A DNA stretch of 45,004 bases from the NCBI GenBank assembly GCA_019456185.1, contig VRUH01000030.1:1-45004 (forward strand), written 5' to 3'. Below, in pieces: positions 35,725-44,242 of the stretch. This DNA comes from Candidatus Glassbacteria bacterium. Its GTDB lineage: Bacteria; Gemmatimonadota; Glassbacteria; GWA2-58-10. A program made the position numbers and the translations under genes. Numbering within the stretch: the first letter of the stretch is position 1; every line of letters starts with the position of its first letter. The notes under the pieces are model-generated. The model saw nothing but the letters and a program-made list of their open reading frames with translations, was not told the origin of the DNA and did not search any database.

Positions 35725-35958
35725 TTAATCAGAAACTAAAAAGCCCAATCGGTAATTTCCGGCACCCGGCAAAGATGGAGCACCCCCGCGCGGCGTTGGC
35801 GTAGTCGTCATGATCGCCCGGTTAGTGATCGATCCGGCCCCCCGAACGACCAGGGTTATTAGCTGTTCCTGCAACTTGGGGACATCCAGCAACTCGACTT
35901 CGCTAGCGTTGATGGTGGGCTCTAGTGAATCGTACAAATCCGATTTGGTTGCCAGCAA
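35725..35958 (-). pseudogene. Phage terminase large subunit, C-terminal remnant
   Basis: The main frame reads KSDLYDSLEPTINASEVELL then DVPKLQEQLI, the stretch before the last nuclease motif of terminases. At about 35835 the reading shifts by one base and the second frame continues IDH-stop-PGDHDDYANAARG, the hallmark end of the RuvC-like nuclease (DH..G.HDD.ANA). So one frameshift and one stop codon are present. The rest of the gene is missing upstream. It documents a former prophage in this island. Confidence 0.72.
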
Positions 35959-36425
35959 TGCGCAGACAGCCGCTTTCTAGCAGTTGCCCTTAGAAACGTA
36001 ACTACATGAGCTCGGGCGGCGGCTCGAACGCGGCTGTAGCCCGAGCCTGCAGCTCCACAGCCAAGGAAATCGCTATCAGTTATGCGGTTTTTGGAAATCT
36101 CAGCGAATAAAGTCGGATAAAGAGAGTAAACGAGAAGCCCGATATACCAAGGGTCACTGGGGGCGGCGAATTGCGTTCAGACTTCGATTGTAACACTGTA
36201 GCTGACCCCCAACGATAGGTCGACCCGATTTGGTCCTCCACGACTGGCATCGGCGCGGAGCCGCCATTAGTTTGTTACACATCTTCGGAGGCGAGCATGT
36301 CGGAAGCCCGAATGTCAGATTACAGGCTTCATCGGCCCTGGCGATGCTCGAACTACCGGTCCAATGCGGGCGGTTGACCGGCGCAAGCCGTCCCAGCAGT
36401 TACCGGCGTCCGCTCGATCGCGTTG
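35959..36425. other. Region without supported gene
   Basis: About 470 bp between the terminase remnant and the next operon end. Short plus-strand frames have no family character. A TACCAAGGGTCACTG string near 36146 recalls the MITE ends, but I found no matching partner end or target duplication. Nothing else is recognisable. Confidence 0.4.
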
Positions 36426-37088
36426 TTATGTTTCCAATATATAGCGGAGTAAGCGCTGTCCATACTCCGTGACTACATGGCGGAGGTCAGCTGCTCCCCG
36501 CCCAGTCATCATCACCTTCAGGCTACCAAGGTTCGTTATCCACATATCATTTAGTTGAGCCACTAAGTCTTCAATACGGGCATCGTCAAACTCGAGTAAG
36601 CGCTCTCTCAGAGTTTGAATGGGAGAGCCCATCATTCCTGGGTCTGAGCCCGGTTCTTGTGACATGATCTTTAGAACCCGAAGGTGATCCGGCTGTAGTT
36701 CTTCGAATGTACGTAGTAGGCGAAGCTGGTCATCATAGGACTCACCAGGAGCCTCGATGGCGTCGCTAAGGAAGGCCCTATACATCCGCCGCTTCTCTTC
36801 GCTACGCTCTTCACTAGCGCGGCGTAACGCCTGCTCAAGGAGATCTTCAAATTCCTCAGTTCGGACGTATTCTTCCGAGACCTCCGACTTGAACTCCGCC
36901 AAATCGGCGGCGACCCCTTCCAGAACCTCTCGAACCCGTCCGAGTTTTCGACCGAATGACATTCCACTGAGAACATTGCTTACTGGGCCGCCAATCCAGG
37001 GAACGGCACTGCCCACAAGCGATGCGATGTCGAGCGCCGTTTCAACCTTCGTCGGAGCTCGTATCAGCTCTTTGCCTTCATCTGTCAT
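36426..37088 (-). CDS. Unknown protein with N-terminal hydrophobic helix and coiled coil
   Basis: 220 residues, last gene of the AlbA_2-led operon. A hydrophobic Gly-rich segment (about 22-45, IASLVGSAVPWIGGPVSNVL) precedes a long charged helix region (about 55-115) and a compact C-terminal half (YDDQLRLLRTFEELQPDHLR, then WITNLGSLKVM) that resembles a winged-helix-like module. The hydrophobic part could insert in a membrane, so an effector role is conceivable. No family name can be given. It begins 32 nt after the preceding small gene. Confidence 0.65.
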   Translation of the reverse strand: MTDEGKELIRAPTKVETALDIASLVGSAVPWIGGPVSNVLSGMSFGRKLGRVREVLEGVAADLAEFKSEVSEEYVRTEEFEDLLEQALRRASEERSEEKRRMYRAFLSDAIEAPGESYDDQLRLLRTFEELQPDHLRVLKIMSQEPGSDPGMMGSPIQTLRERLLEFDDARIEDLVAQLNDMWITNLGSLKVMMTGRGAADLRHVVTEYGQRLLRYILET

Positions 37089-37120
37089 GACGTCTATCCG
37101 GTATCAGCGGCGGTTTCAGG

Positions 37121-37339
37121 CTATCCAAACCCAAACCACCGGCTAATTACTCCAAAAGCCCGCCTTAAGCTCCAGCCCTGAGTGGCTTCGATCGCTGCGA
37201 GGACAGCCTCATCATCGCGCGTCCGGACCAGTTCGTGCACATTCTCTTTGTCGGCTTCCAAGCCCAGCCGCTGGGCCAGCTTCATGAGAAAGGCCACCCG
37301 GAGCCGCCAGATTTGTGTGCGGAAGTCAGCTTCGGTCAT
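37121..37339 (-). CDS. Small unknown protein of the AlbA_2 operon
   Basis: 72 residues, predicted all helical, with an aromatic-basic C terminus (WSLRRAFGVISRWFGFG) that could be amphipathic and membrane-associated. The start overlaps the preceding gene by 14 nt, a common sign of translational coupling. No known family. Confidence 0.55.
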   Translation of the reverse strand: MTEADFRTQIWRLRVAFLMKLAQRLGLEADKENVHELVRTRDDEAVLAAIEATQGWSLRRAFGVISRWFGFG

Positions 37340-37685
37340 CGGCTCTTCTGAACGTGTCGTCCAGAACCTCGAAATAGTAAAAATGTTCGCCGACCGCCCG
37401 CAAATGCTGCTTGTAGATCATCTTCTCTTCGTCCTTCGTGAGGTCAAAAACCCGCACGAAGAAGCGGCATCCTTCCTTCACGCTCCATTCGAAGACCGGC
37501 TTCGACATCACTCGGAACTGCCCAGGGCGCATCTCCTTCTCGAATACCATCGCCTGAAGCGGCAATTGAGCCTGTTCCGCCGCCCGATGGGGTAAGGCGT
37601 TAGCATTGCGACCGATGTGTTCTCTCTTGTGGCGCACCGTGACATAGCCCTCACAATGACCGAAACGATGGGGCAATAGTTTCAA
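37326..37685 (-). CDS. Small unknown protein of the AlbA_2 operon
   Basis: 119 residues if it starts at 37685, overlapping the AlbA_2 gene by 35 nt. An internal ATG near 37550 (MVFEKEMRPG) would give a shorter protein, and the part after it (KPVFEWSVKEGCRFFVRVFD, then HFYYFEVLDD) looks more like a folded alpha/beta protein than the first 45 residues do. No family was recognised. It lies between the AlbA_2 gene and the small helical gene and overlaps both. Confidence 0.5.
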   Translation of the reverse strand: MKLLPHRFGHCEGYVTVRHKREHIGRNANALPHRAAEQAQLPLQAMVFEKEMRPGQFRVMSKPVFEWSVKEGCRFFVRVFDLTKDEEKMIYKQHLRAVGEHFYYFEVLDDTFRRADDRS

Positions 37686-39024
37686 CCCAGCTCGGTAAAA
37701 TTTTAAATCCGTCGAAAAGTATCAATACAGGGCTTGCAAGGGCGCAAGCAATTCGCGGTAGGTCAGTAACAAGTTCATCAGGTGTAGCAATCACCCTTAC
37801 GGTACGACCTGGCGCGTGGCAGGTGTAGGGATGCCAATGAACCCCAGGATCGAAGTCACGAATTATCCTACCTGCGAGGCCCCACCAGGAGCACATGAAA
37901 TGGATCGTTTGAGCATGGTGAAAGGATCGGGAAATCTCTCTTGCATGGGCAGAAAGCTCATATAGCTCCCGAACCAGGGTTCGCGGGGACAAGAAACTAC
38001 CTGGTTCAAGCGGCACATCGTCTCCGATTTCGATGGTTTCCAGGTCCTCACGGTAAGGGCGAATGATGGTTGCTCGGCCGTCCATGGACAAACGCCAAAA
38101 ATCAGGCAACGACCCGGTTTTACTCAACAAATTTGTTTCTAAGAGCTCGGCATTAATTTTTCCCATATCGTCAACGAGCACATAAGGTGCCAGTTCCGGA
38201 GTGGTAAAGGGATGAAACATGCTCCAACCGGTCCACACATCATTTTTTACCGCTTCATTAGATCGTTGGTGAACCACCTTGAAGTCGTCAAGATTGTGGA
38301 TGGTCTCTCCCCCCAATTCTGAGATTGCATAGCTAAGCTGGTAATGGTTATCCGCAATCGAAACCGGCCATTCCTGTTCGCTCTGTTCAAGCAACTCGGC
38401 ATACCGCTCGTGGCTGCTCTCGTGCCATTTCAGAATTTCGTCTTTCTCGACTCTCTGGTCAGAGGCTGGCCGCTGAAGGAGGTGCGAAATACTAGTGACG
38501 ATGGCTTCCCGTTCGTTAAGGACGCAACGACGAATGATAGGCTGCCAAAGTTCTGGGCTATCGATAGGGATACTTTTCGGGCCTGGGCCGCGAGTATAAT
38601 ACACGCCCTTTCTAATACCTTGAGCGTTGCCGTGGTCATCATGCGGCCCACCCCTTTTGGTGCAAATTGGGGCCGCACCATGCGTGGGAACTCGAATTAT
38701 CGGATAGAGATTACCGTCCTCAATCCGTTCGATAGTAACTACGTCGCAGTGGAATGGGGGGTCTAAGTATGATTCGACGATTCCCGCGATGATGTCCCTG
38801 TTGTAGCTGCTAAGATCATCTGGCCTTGGAGTGCTTGGGGTGCCGTCATCGGAAAAGCCAAAAATAAGATACCCTCCTCCATGGTTGGCCAAAGACGCTA
38901 AATGCTTTGCGATCTTGGCCTTTGCCAAATTGTCCGAAAGATTTACCCAGGACTTGAGCTCGACATCAGGAGTTTCTTGAGGATTGGCGATAAGTTCCTG
39001 GAGCTCCGAAACGATTTCAACCAT
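37651..39024 (-). CDS. AlbA_2 (Schlafen-type) domain protein
   Basis: 457 residues. The N terminus contains the AlbA_2 signature: ELKSWVNLSDNLAKAKIAKH, LASLANHGGGYLIFGFSDDG and later YYTRGPGPKSIPI. This fold binds nucleic acid and, in Schlafen relatives, can cleave tRNA. The C-terminal about 270 residues match nothing I know and include WRLSMDGRATIIRPYREDLE and HFMCSWWGLAGRIIRDF. AlbA_2 proteins are frequent in anti-phage islands and also act as regulators. It heads a minus-strand operon with three overlapping or close small genes. The ATG at 39024 has a GGGAGGGG ribosome site. Confidence 0.78.
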   Translation of the reverse strand: MVEIVSELQELIANPQETPDVELKSWVNLSDNLAKAKIAKHLASLANHGGGYLIFGFSDDGTPSTPRPDDLSSYNRDIIAGIVESYLDPPFHCDVVTIERIEDGNLYPIIRVPTHGAAPICTKRGGPHDDHGNAQGIRKGVYYTRGPGPKSIPIDSPELWQPIIRRCVLNEREAIVTSISHLLQRPASDQRVEKDEILKWHESSHERYAELLEQSEQEWPVSIADNHYQLSYAISELGGETIHNLDDFKVVHQRSNEAVKNDVWTGWSMFHPFTTPELAPYVLVDDMGKINAELLETNLLSKTGSLPDFWRLSMDGRATIIRPYREDLETIEIGDDVPLEPGSFLSPRTLVRELYELSAHAREISRSFHHAQTIHFMCSWWGLAGRIIRDFDPGVHWHPYTCHAPGRTVRVIATPDELVTDLPRIACALASPVLILFDGFKILPSWVETIAPSFRSL

Positions 39025-39058
39025 TGACCATTACCCCTCCCCGTCCCGCCGACAATAC

Positions 39059-39544
39059 CTACGCGGATTTTTTCACGGGAGTTGATCGTAAAAAATCTCG
39101 AACGGCCTTTCCACGTATATAGAACTTATTACCGGTAGCCGTTTCTATGACTAAGTTTGATTTCCACCAAGAAATTTCGGGATCACTAATTTCGTCAGGA
39201 TGTTTGAGATATGAGCGCGATAAGTGAAACGATATCGCGCTACCCTGAGCAAGAAACGTCGGCCAATCAATGGTTTCGTCTTTGAAGAAGTTAACTTTTG
39301 TCTTTTTGTTTCCCAGACAATTTTCAAAGTAAATATAACTCAAAGTAAGAGCGAATAAACTAGAATTTCCAATATTGATGAAAAGATGATGATCTTGCGG
39401 AGTCCAATTTTCTTTAGGAGGTTCGTAGCGTACGGAAATATGGAGCCGCGCTCTATCTCGGGCGAGGGTCCAAACGGTATTGATGATTCCGAGGCCCAAC
39501 CCAAGAAACGCTACCACGAGCGTGAATATGGCGATCGCGTCCAT
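39059..39544 (-). CDS. Hypothetical protein with N-terminal membrane anchor
   Basis: 161 residues: one N-terminal helix (IAIFTLVVAFLGLGLGIINT, about 4-26), then a beta-rich soluble domain with SVRYEPPKENWTPQDHHLFI and INIGNSSLFALTLSYIYFEN. This pattern is seen in many unnamed single-span proteins of accessory regions. It ends 34 nt before the AlbA_2 gene on the same strand, so it may lead that operon. Base composition is clearly more AT-rich than the chromosomal parts. Confidence 0.6.
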   Translation of the reverse strand: MDAIAIFTLVVAFLGLGLGIINTVWTLARDRARLHISVRYEPPKENWTPQDHHLFINIGNSSLFALTLSYIYFENCLGNKKTKVNFFKDETIDWPTFLAQGSAISFHLSRSYLKHPDEISDPEISWWKSNLVIETATGNKFYIRGKAVRDFLRSTPVKKSA

Positions 39545-39734
39545 GCCGCCAATCGTGCCCCCTATTGTTGAAAAATGGAAGCCTTACTTAATATTTCAAG
39601 CGGCTCTAAATTTGGCACCGCCACTCAATGCACCGCTGCTAGAAGGGGACCCAGTGTTCGCGGGGCCTTTCGCCGTGCATCACTAACGAGGATTGAGAGA
39701 TGAACGAAGAAATCAAACTGGGCGATTCGATGGG

Positions 39735-40289
39735 TTACAGAATGCCGAAAAACCCCAAGAGCCCAATGACGACGCCGGCTAGGAATGTAATGAAGCTACA
39801 GATTTCCAGTTTGATTATCCATTTTGCCTTTCTATCCACTTCCGGAATATGCAGCAGCATCGGCAAGGGGATTCTATTGGCGAGTTCAATGAGCCGATCA
39901 TGTCTAAACGGAACAACGTCTCGCATCGTAAGGTGGCGAATTAAGACCCCGCCGCCAGCAAGGGCCAGCCCGATAGCGAAGGCGAAGGCCGGCCACTTGA
40001 GCAGGGCGACAGCACCTTCCATCTTTGCGCCGGCCAACGTGAAGACGATCAAGAGCGCGCCGGAGTTGGCGAACAACAGGAAGCGGATAAAGTCGCGATG
40101 CGCTTCCGTGGCGCAGGCGCCTATCACGTCAAATACATTGATCTCGCGGTCGAGAAGCCAACGGGGATCGTCGACCGGCAATACGGTTTCGTCGATCCCC
40201 TCCCCCCGGCGCGGGTGGCCGCAGTGGGGGCAGGTGTTTGCGGCTTCGCTCACTTGCTTCCCGCAGATTTCGCAGTCGATCAGGGCCAT
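39735..40289 (-). CDS. Zinc-ribbon membrane protein
   Basis: 184 residues. An N-terminal zinc ribbon (CEICGKQVSEAANTCPHCGH, two CxxC knuckles) is followed by a linker and at least three hydrophobic helices (about 68-85, 92-114 and 158-183). Such double-zinc-ribbon membrane proteins are widespread and unassigned; the ribbon may bind protein or nucleic acid at the cytosolic face. It stands alone between the AlbA_2 block and the integrase module. Confidence 0.65.
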   Translation of the reverse strand: MALIDCEICGKQVSEAANTCPHCGHPRRGEGIDETVLPVDDPRWLLDREINVFDVIGACATEAHRDFIRFLLFANSGALLIVFTLAGAKMEGAVALLKWPAFAFAIGLALAGGGVLIRHLTMRDVVPFRHDRLIELANRIPLPMLLHIPEVDRKAKWIIKLEICSFITFLAGVVIGLLGFFGIL

Positions 40290-40427
40290 GGCCGTTTCTC
40301 CTCTTTACCGAGCATAGAAGGCTCTCCTATGTCCCGCAACATATCTTTTTCCATGACCACCGAACCAACGATTGAAAGTGGAAACGTAGTGTCTCACTGG
40401 GAGGGTTGAGAGATGGAAATGAAAAAA

Positions 40428-40754
40428 TCATCCCCGACGCAAAGGGGGCAGCGACGGTTCGGCGTTGGTGACAGAGGTGCTCCCCGTGCTGGATATTTCG
40501 ACGTCGGTGCGAAGAAACTGATTCACCGCAATGCGCTTGTCTTGGTACTGCCTGAACCCATTGATATCGACCAAGGCGGGCGGCGCGATACCGATCCTTT
40601 CGCCATCCTTATAAATCGCAACCGTGTTGCCAAAGATGGTGATGACGCCCATTTCCGCGATGGTTACGGCGGTAATGAAATGTTTCCACGTATCATGCAT
40701 GGTCCTGATTATAGGGCCGATTTCCTGGCGCGCAAGGGAGGGAAGAACGAGCAT
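40428..40754 (-). CDS. Hypothetical protein
   Basis: 108 residues from the ATG at 40754. A longer frame reaches 40967, but its first 70 residues overlap the upstream gene in another frame and look non-coding. The kept part reads RQEIGPIIRTMHDTWKHFIT, TIAEMGVITIFGNTVAIYKD and PPALVDINGFRQYQDKRIAV, plausible alpha/beta sequence. It follows the gene at 40765 by 10 nt. No family was recognised. A phage accessory protein is likely from context. Confidence 0.5.
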   Translation of the reverse strand: MLVLPSLARQEIGPIIRTMHDTWKHFITAVTIAEMGVITIFGNTVAIYKDGERIGIAPPALVDINGFRQYQDKRIAVNQFLRTDVEISSTGSTSVTNAEPSLPPLRRG

Positions 40755-40764
40755 GACGCCCTTG

Positions 40765-40968
40765 TTATTCGGAATCGGCCTTCGGCTCGTCGGGCTGGAT
40801 CGGCAGGCCTGCGAGGACCTTATCAAGCTGATTGATCGCTGCGCCGATATAGTGCAAAAGGTCATTTCGGTGATCTGCAATGTCCAGGTCCAGTTCCGCG
40901 ACCCTGCCGGTAAGAACGTCAATGAAGCGATAGGTAAGTCCGGCACGTAACGTGACATCATAGCCACA
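40765..40968 (-). CDS. Small hypothetical protein, start uncertain
   Basis: The frame ending at 40765 looks coding for its last 60 or so residues (YRFIDVLTGRVAELDLDIAD, then LHYIGAAINQLDKVLAGLPI), one long helix with acidic tail. The only ATG is at 41148, but the added part runs through the palindromic repeats and is improbable as protein. No good start codon is visible near 40960, so the gene may start non-canonically or be truncated. Confidence 0.35.
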   Translation of the reverse strand, partial: CGYDVTLRAGLTYRFIDVLTGRVAELDLDIADHRNDLLHYIGAAINQLDKVLAGLPIQPDEPKADSE

Positions 40969-41267
40969 CCCTAAAGAAAATCGACACTTCAAGAAAATTC
41001 CTGACCGACACGTAACGTATACGTATACGTGGTTGCGTCCCTCCTCCCCGTCCCCCGTAATCCTGCCCGTAACGTGCGAATCGACGTGCGTGAAGCGGAT
41101 GGCGGACAGGAATGATGCGAGATTTCGGGTGGATCGGCGATCGGGCACGTAACGTGTCGGGTGCGCGCAATCCCGTTAACGTTAACGGGATTGCCGGCCG
41201 CGCCGGTCAAAAAAAATCACTTCCTCCGAAAATTCCTGCTTCGGGCGTTAACGTTAACGTTAACGGG
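40944..41267. repeat. Cluster of ACGT/GTTAAC palindromic repeats before the integrase module
   Basis: CACGTAACGTG occurs at 40944-40954 and 41146-41156, with an extended form with two GTATAC steps at 41009-41031 and a partial copy at 41066-41078. A perfect 28-bp palindrome covers 41167-41194 around CGTTAACGTTAACG, and a triple GTTAAC run lies at 41246-41267. The spacing and repetition suggest binding sites for the adjacent HTH protein or an origin-like iteron set. No gene is supported between 40969 and 41338. Confidence 0.65.
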
Positions 41268-41338
41268 TTTGACTGGGAATCCGGTCTTGGCCAATCTCGC
41301 CGTCGATTCGGGTTTCGATTCGAACGAATAGGCGAGGC

Positions 41339-41668
41339 ATGACGGCGAACGTGACCATTCCACCGAAGCGATTCCTCAGCCGCACGGAGGCGGCGGAGTG
41401 GCTCGGGGTATCGGTGGATACGTTCATGAGATTCGGCATTCCCTATTGCGATCTCGGGCCACGTTGCCGGCGCTGGGACATCGTTGACATCGTCGCCTTC
41501 GCGGAGGACAACAAGAGGTGCGACAGCGCCCGAACCTCTGAGACACAGAGGAGACGGCAACCATGCGACTCTACAAACGCAAGAGCTCGCCCAAGTGGTG
41601 GGCCACCTGGTACGACCAGGACGGCAGACGCAGACGCAAGAGCACTGGGACTGAGGATAAGGAGCTAG
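41339..41668 (+). CDS. Excisionase/AlpA-like HTH protein
   Basis: The first about 60 residues are a MerR-type (HTH_17) DNA-binding domain: PPKRFLSRTEAAEWLGVSVD, then RRWDIVDIVAFAEDNKR. After about residue 62 the frame becomes Ser/Arg/Thr-rich and overlaps the integrase start by 106 nt, so the true stop may have been lost by a frameshift or the tail is an artefact. In this position such proteins act as recombination directionality factors or repressors of the integrase. The start at 41339 has GGCGAGG upstream. The palindromes just upstream are plausible targets. Confidence 0.65.
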   Translation: MTANVTIPPKRFLSRTEAAEWLGVSVDTFMRFGIPYCDLGPRCRRWDIVDIVAFAEDNKRCDSARTSETQRRRQPCDSTNARARPSGGPPGTTRTADADARALGLRIRS

Positions 41669-42595
41669 CCCAGGCCCTTGCCGCCAAATGGCAACAGGAG
41701 AGCTTCATGGAACGACATTTCGGCGCGATGCCCGAAGTCCCGTTCCGTGACGCCCTCGTTCGTTACGGCAAGCAACGCCAGCGGGAGAACCCGCGAACCT
41801 ACGCCGCAAGCACCCGCTACCGCCTGCAATGGCTGCTCGACCGGTTCGACGGCCTGGATATCAGCGAAATCACCCTTTCCGTCATCCAGGACTTCGCTGA
41901 CGAGCGGTTGGAGCAGGTCAAGGAAGCCAGCGTCCTGAAAGAACTTTCGATGCTGAAGGCGATCCTCAACAAGGCCCATCGCGAAGGCAGGTTGATCGCG
42001 GTGCCGCCGTTCCCGAGGATCAAGCAACAGAAGGGACGGTGCCGTTGGATGACGGTGGACGAGGAACGGCGGCTGCTGGCCGCCGCCGCGTCCCACCTTC
42101 GCCCGTTGATCGCTTTCGCGGTCGATACGGGCGGAAGGCGGTCAGAGCTTCTCAAGCTGGATTGGCGGAATGTCGATCTGGAACGGGGCCTGATCACCTT
42201 CACCAAGACCAAGAACGGCGAAGACCGCTCCGTGAGGCTCACGGAGCGCGCTAGAGGGGTCTTGTCCGATTTGGGGCCTCAACCCTCTGGTCCCGTCTTC
42301 ACCTACGCCGGGAAGGCCATTCTGGACCCGAAAACGTCCTTCGCCACCGCCCGGAGGAAAGCGGGGATCGAAGACCTCCGGTTCCATGACTTGAGGCACA
42401 CGTTCGCCTCAAGATTGGCCCAACAGGGTGTTTCGCTCTACGAAGTGATGCACCTGACAGGGCACAAGAGCATGTCGATGGTCCAGCGTTACGCCCACCT
42501 GGCCCCAGACTACCAGGCAGGGGCCATCGCTGCCCTCAATGCCTATGGGCACGATTCGGGCACAGTGGACTTCAACGAGTCCTCAACAAAACCGC

Positions 42596-42689
<94 letters not shown>

Positions 42690-43185
42690 CCCGGGGAGTC
42701 GGGACTGTATACGGATATGGTGGTCCGTGAAAGGCGCTTATACCAAGGGGCACTGATAATGACCCATAGAGATCGCCTCGGCGTCCCGCCGGGTAGGAGG
42801 AAAGCCGCCGGCGATGCGGTGACATCGTCAAGGCTTTTCGACGCCCTCCGGCGGCACGCCGAGGCGATCTCTATGGGTCATTATCAGTGCCCCTTGGTAT
42901 TATGCGAGCTTTCCGTCTCACGCCAGGGTTTCGATCCTGGCCCCCTCGACGTCGAACACGGTTTGGCCCTGCACCGGCTGGCCCTGGAACAGGCCGATGG
43001 CGAGCCCTCCCCTGGCCCGCGGCGAAAGAGCGCAACACAAACCCGCCGCCAAGGGTATCGTTTTTTCTCCGGCCAACCGAGGTCCCGCCGGTGCCTCGTA
43101 ATTAACCACAGGTTACAAGCCGGCCCATAAATGATCTACGTTATGGCAACCAGGGTATCCAGGCCACGAACAGGAGGCGACCCGG
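42690..43185. other. Intergenic region with MITE
   Basis: Apart from MITE copy 2 (42741-42899) no gene is supported. A 63-codon minus-strand frame (43109-42918) ending [20 protein letters not shown] then [12 protein letters not shown] looks somewhat protein-like but matches no family I know. Confidence 0.4.
42741..42899. mobile_element. MITE copy 2 (159 bp)
   Basis: An almost perfect palindrome: terminal inverted repeats of about 52 bp with one mismatch, starting TACCAAGGGGCACTGATAAT, and a loop of about 55 bp. It is flanked by TTA on both sides (42738-42740, 42900-42902). It matches the left part of the 261-bp copy at 13064 almost base for base, but lacks its extra internal block. Confidence 0.87.
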
Positions 43186-43827
43186 GTGAAAGCCGACGTG
43201 CACAACACGCAGGAAAATGACGGCACGACGACCGAGGTAAGCGAAGTGGGCGCCTTCCAGGTGGCGCCCGAGGGGCATTTCATCCGCGCCGACGGGGCGA
43301 TGGCCCGGATTCTCGGCTACGACTCCCCGGAGGAGCTGATTTCGAGAATCACCGACATCGCCCGGCAGTTCTACTGGAACCCCAGGGAGCGCTACCGTCT
43401 CCTCGGCCGGTTGCTGGAGGACGGCGGTTTCAGGAACAACCGGGCGCCGGTGCGCCGCAAGGACGGCAAGGTCATCTGGGTCTCCGAAAGCGCCCGGGTG
43501 GTCCGCGACCGGGAAGGCGGCATCCTGTACTTCGAAGGCACCCTCCAGAACATCAGCCGGCACGTCCACGCCGCCCGCAAGACCCATCGCCGCGTCCCGG
43601 CCGCTCCAACCTTGCGGAGCGCCGAGCAGATCAGGCTGCTGTCCAAACGCGAGAGCGACGTCTACACCCTGCTGGTCAAAGGCAAGACCAACAAGATGGT
43701 GGCCGTCGACCTCGGCATCAGCGAGCGCACCGTCGAGTTCCACCGCGCCAACCTCAAGCGGAAACTGGACGTGACGTCGCTGGCCGAACTGATCGCCTTC
43801 GACGCCGGCGCCGTAACCGCCGCCTGA
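43186..43827 (+). CDS. PAS-LuxR transcriptional regulator
   Basis: 213 residues from GTG at 43186 with an AGGAGGC ribosome site 7 nt upstream. A PAS/PAC domain (about 20-130: HFIRADGAMARILGYDSPEE, then VRRKDGKVIWVSESARVVRD) is joined to a LuxR/FixJ-type HTH (about 145-205: LSKRESDVYTLLVKGKTNKM, then LGISERTVEFHRANLKRKL). It senses a small ligand or redox state and binds DNA as a dimer. There is no receiver domain, so it is not a classical response regulator. It stands alone next to the tRNA. Targets are unknown. Confidence 0.85.
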   Translation: MKADVHNTQENDGTTTEVSEVGAFQVAPEGHFIRADGAMARILGYDSPEELISRITDIARQFYWNPRERYRLLGRLLEDGGFRNNRAPVRRKDGKVIWVSESARVVRDREGGILYFEGTLQNISRHVHAARKTHRRVPAAPTLRSAEQIRLLSKRESDVYTLLVKGKTNKMVAVDLGISERTVEFHRANLKRKLDVTSLAELIAFDAGAVTAA

Positions 43828-44025
43828 TCCATATTGGGAATCGGCCCTAGGGCGTGTCCCCATGAATGACATCGCAATCAGATGTCAGCTTGCCTCACCG
43901 ATGTCCGCTAAATGCTTGAAAGCAGACCTTCGGGCGGAGGTTTCGTCACTTCCGGGTTTAGCCAGAAGCGGACCTTATTTCTAATCGTGTATGCTGTTCC
44001 CCGAAAAACGAGATAGGTACGTAGA

Positions 44026-44242
44026 ATGACGCTGATAATGTCATACCAGAAACAAAGTAATATTGTGATGCTCGGCGACCTGCTCCTATCGAACACCGAC
44101 TATCCTCAGCAAACTCCTATATCAGTTCCTGCCCGGTTTGATGATCGCTTTCCAGTAAGCAATCTGAATTTGTCTCGTCTGGAGCAGAAGATAGTGATCT
44201 TAAATGATCATCTGGCAGCCGCTTGGGCGGGCAATTTTATAA
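44026..44242 (+). pseudogene. Ntn-hydrolase-like gene truncated by the IS element
   Basis: 72 codons are open from an ATG at 44026 (MTLIMSYQKQSNIVMLGDLL) to LEQKIVILNDHLAAAWAGNF. The GDxxLS pattern followed by KIVILNDHLAAAWAGN recalls the start of proteasome-like Ntn-hydrolase proteins. At 44243 the frame enters the IS end and stops seven residues later. No continuation was seen in the 42 bp after the IS, so the rest may lie beyond the window or be deleted. GC is lower than that of the neighbours. Confidence 0.6.

Noticed and set aside
36140-36165. TACCAAGGGTCACTG resembling a MITE end
   Set aside because: No partner inverted end or TNA duplication was found within several hundred bases.
40755-40967. 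N-terminal extension of the hypothetical gene at 40428
   Set aside because: It overlaps the preceding gene in another frame and its residues look like antisense or out-of-frame sequence; the ATG at 40754 is preferred.
42918-43109. 63-codon minus-strand frame next to MITE copy 2
   Set aside because: Some protein-like character, but no family, no good ribosome site and no conserved context that I can show.
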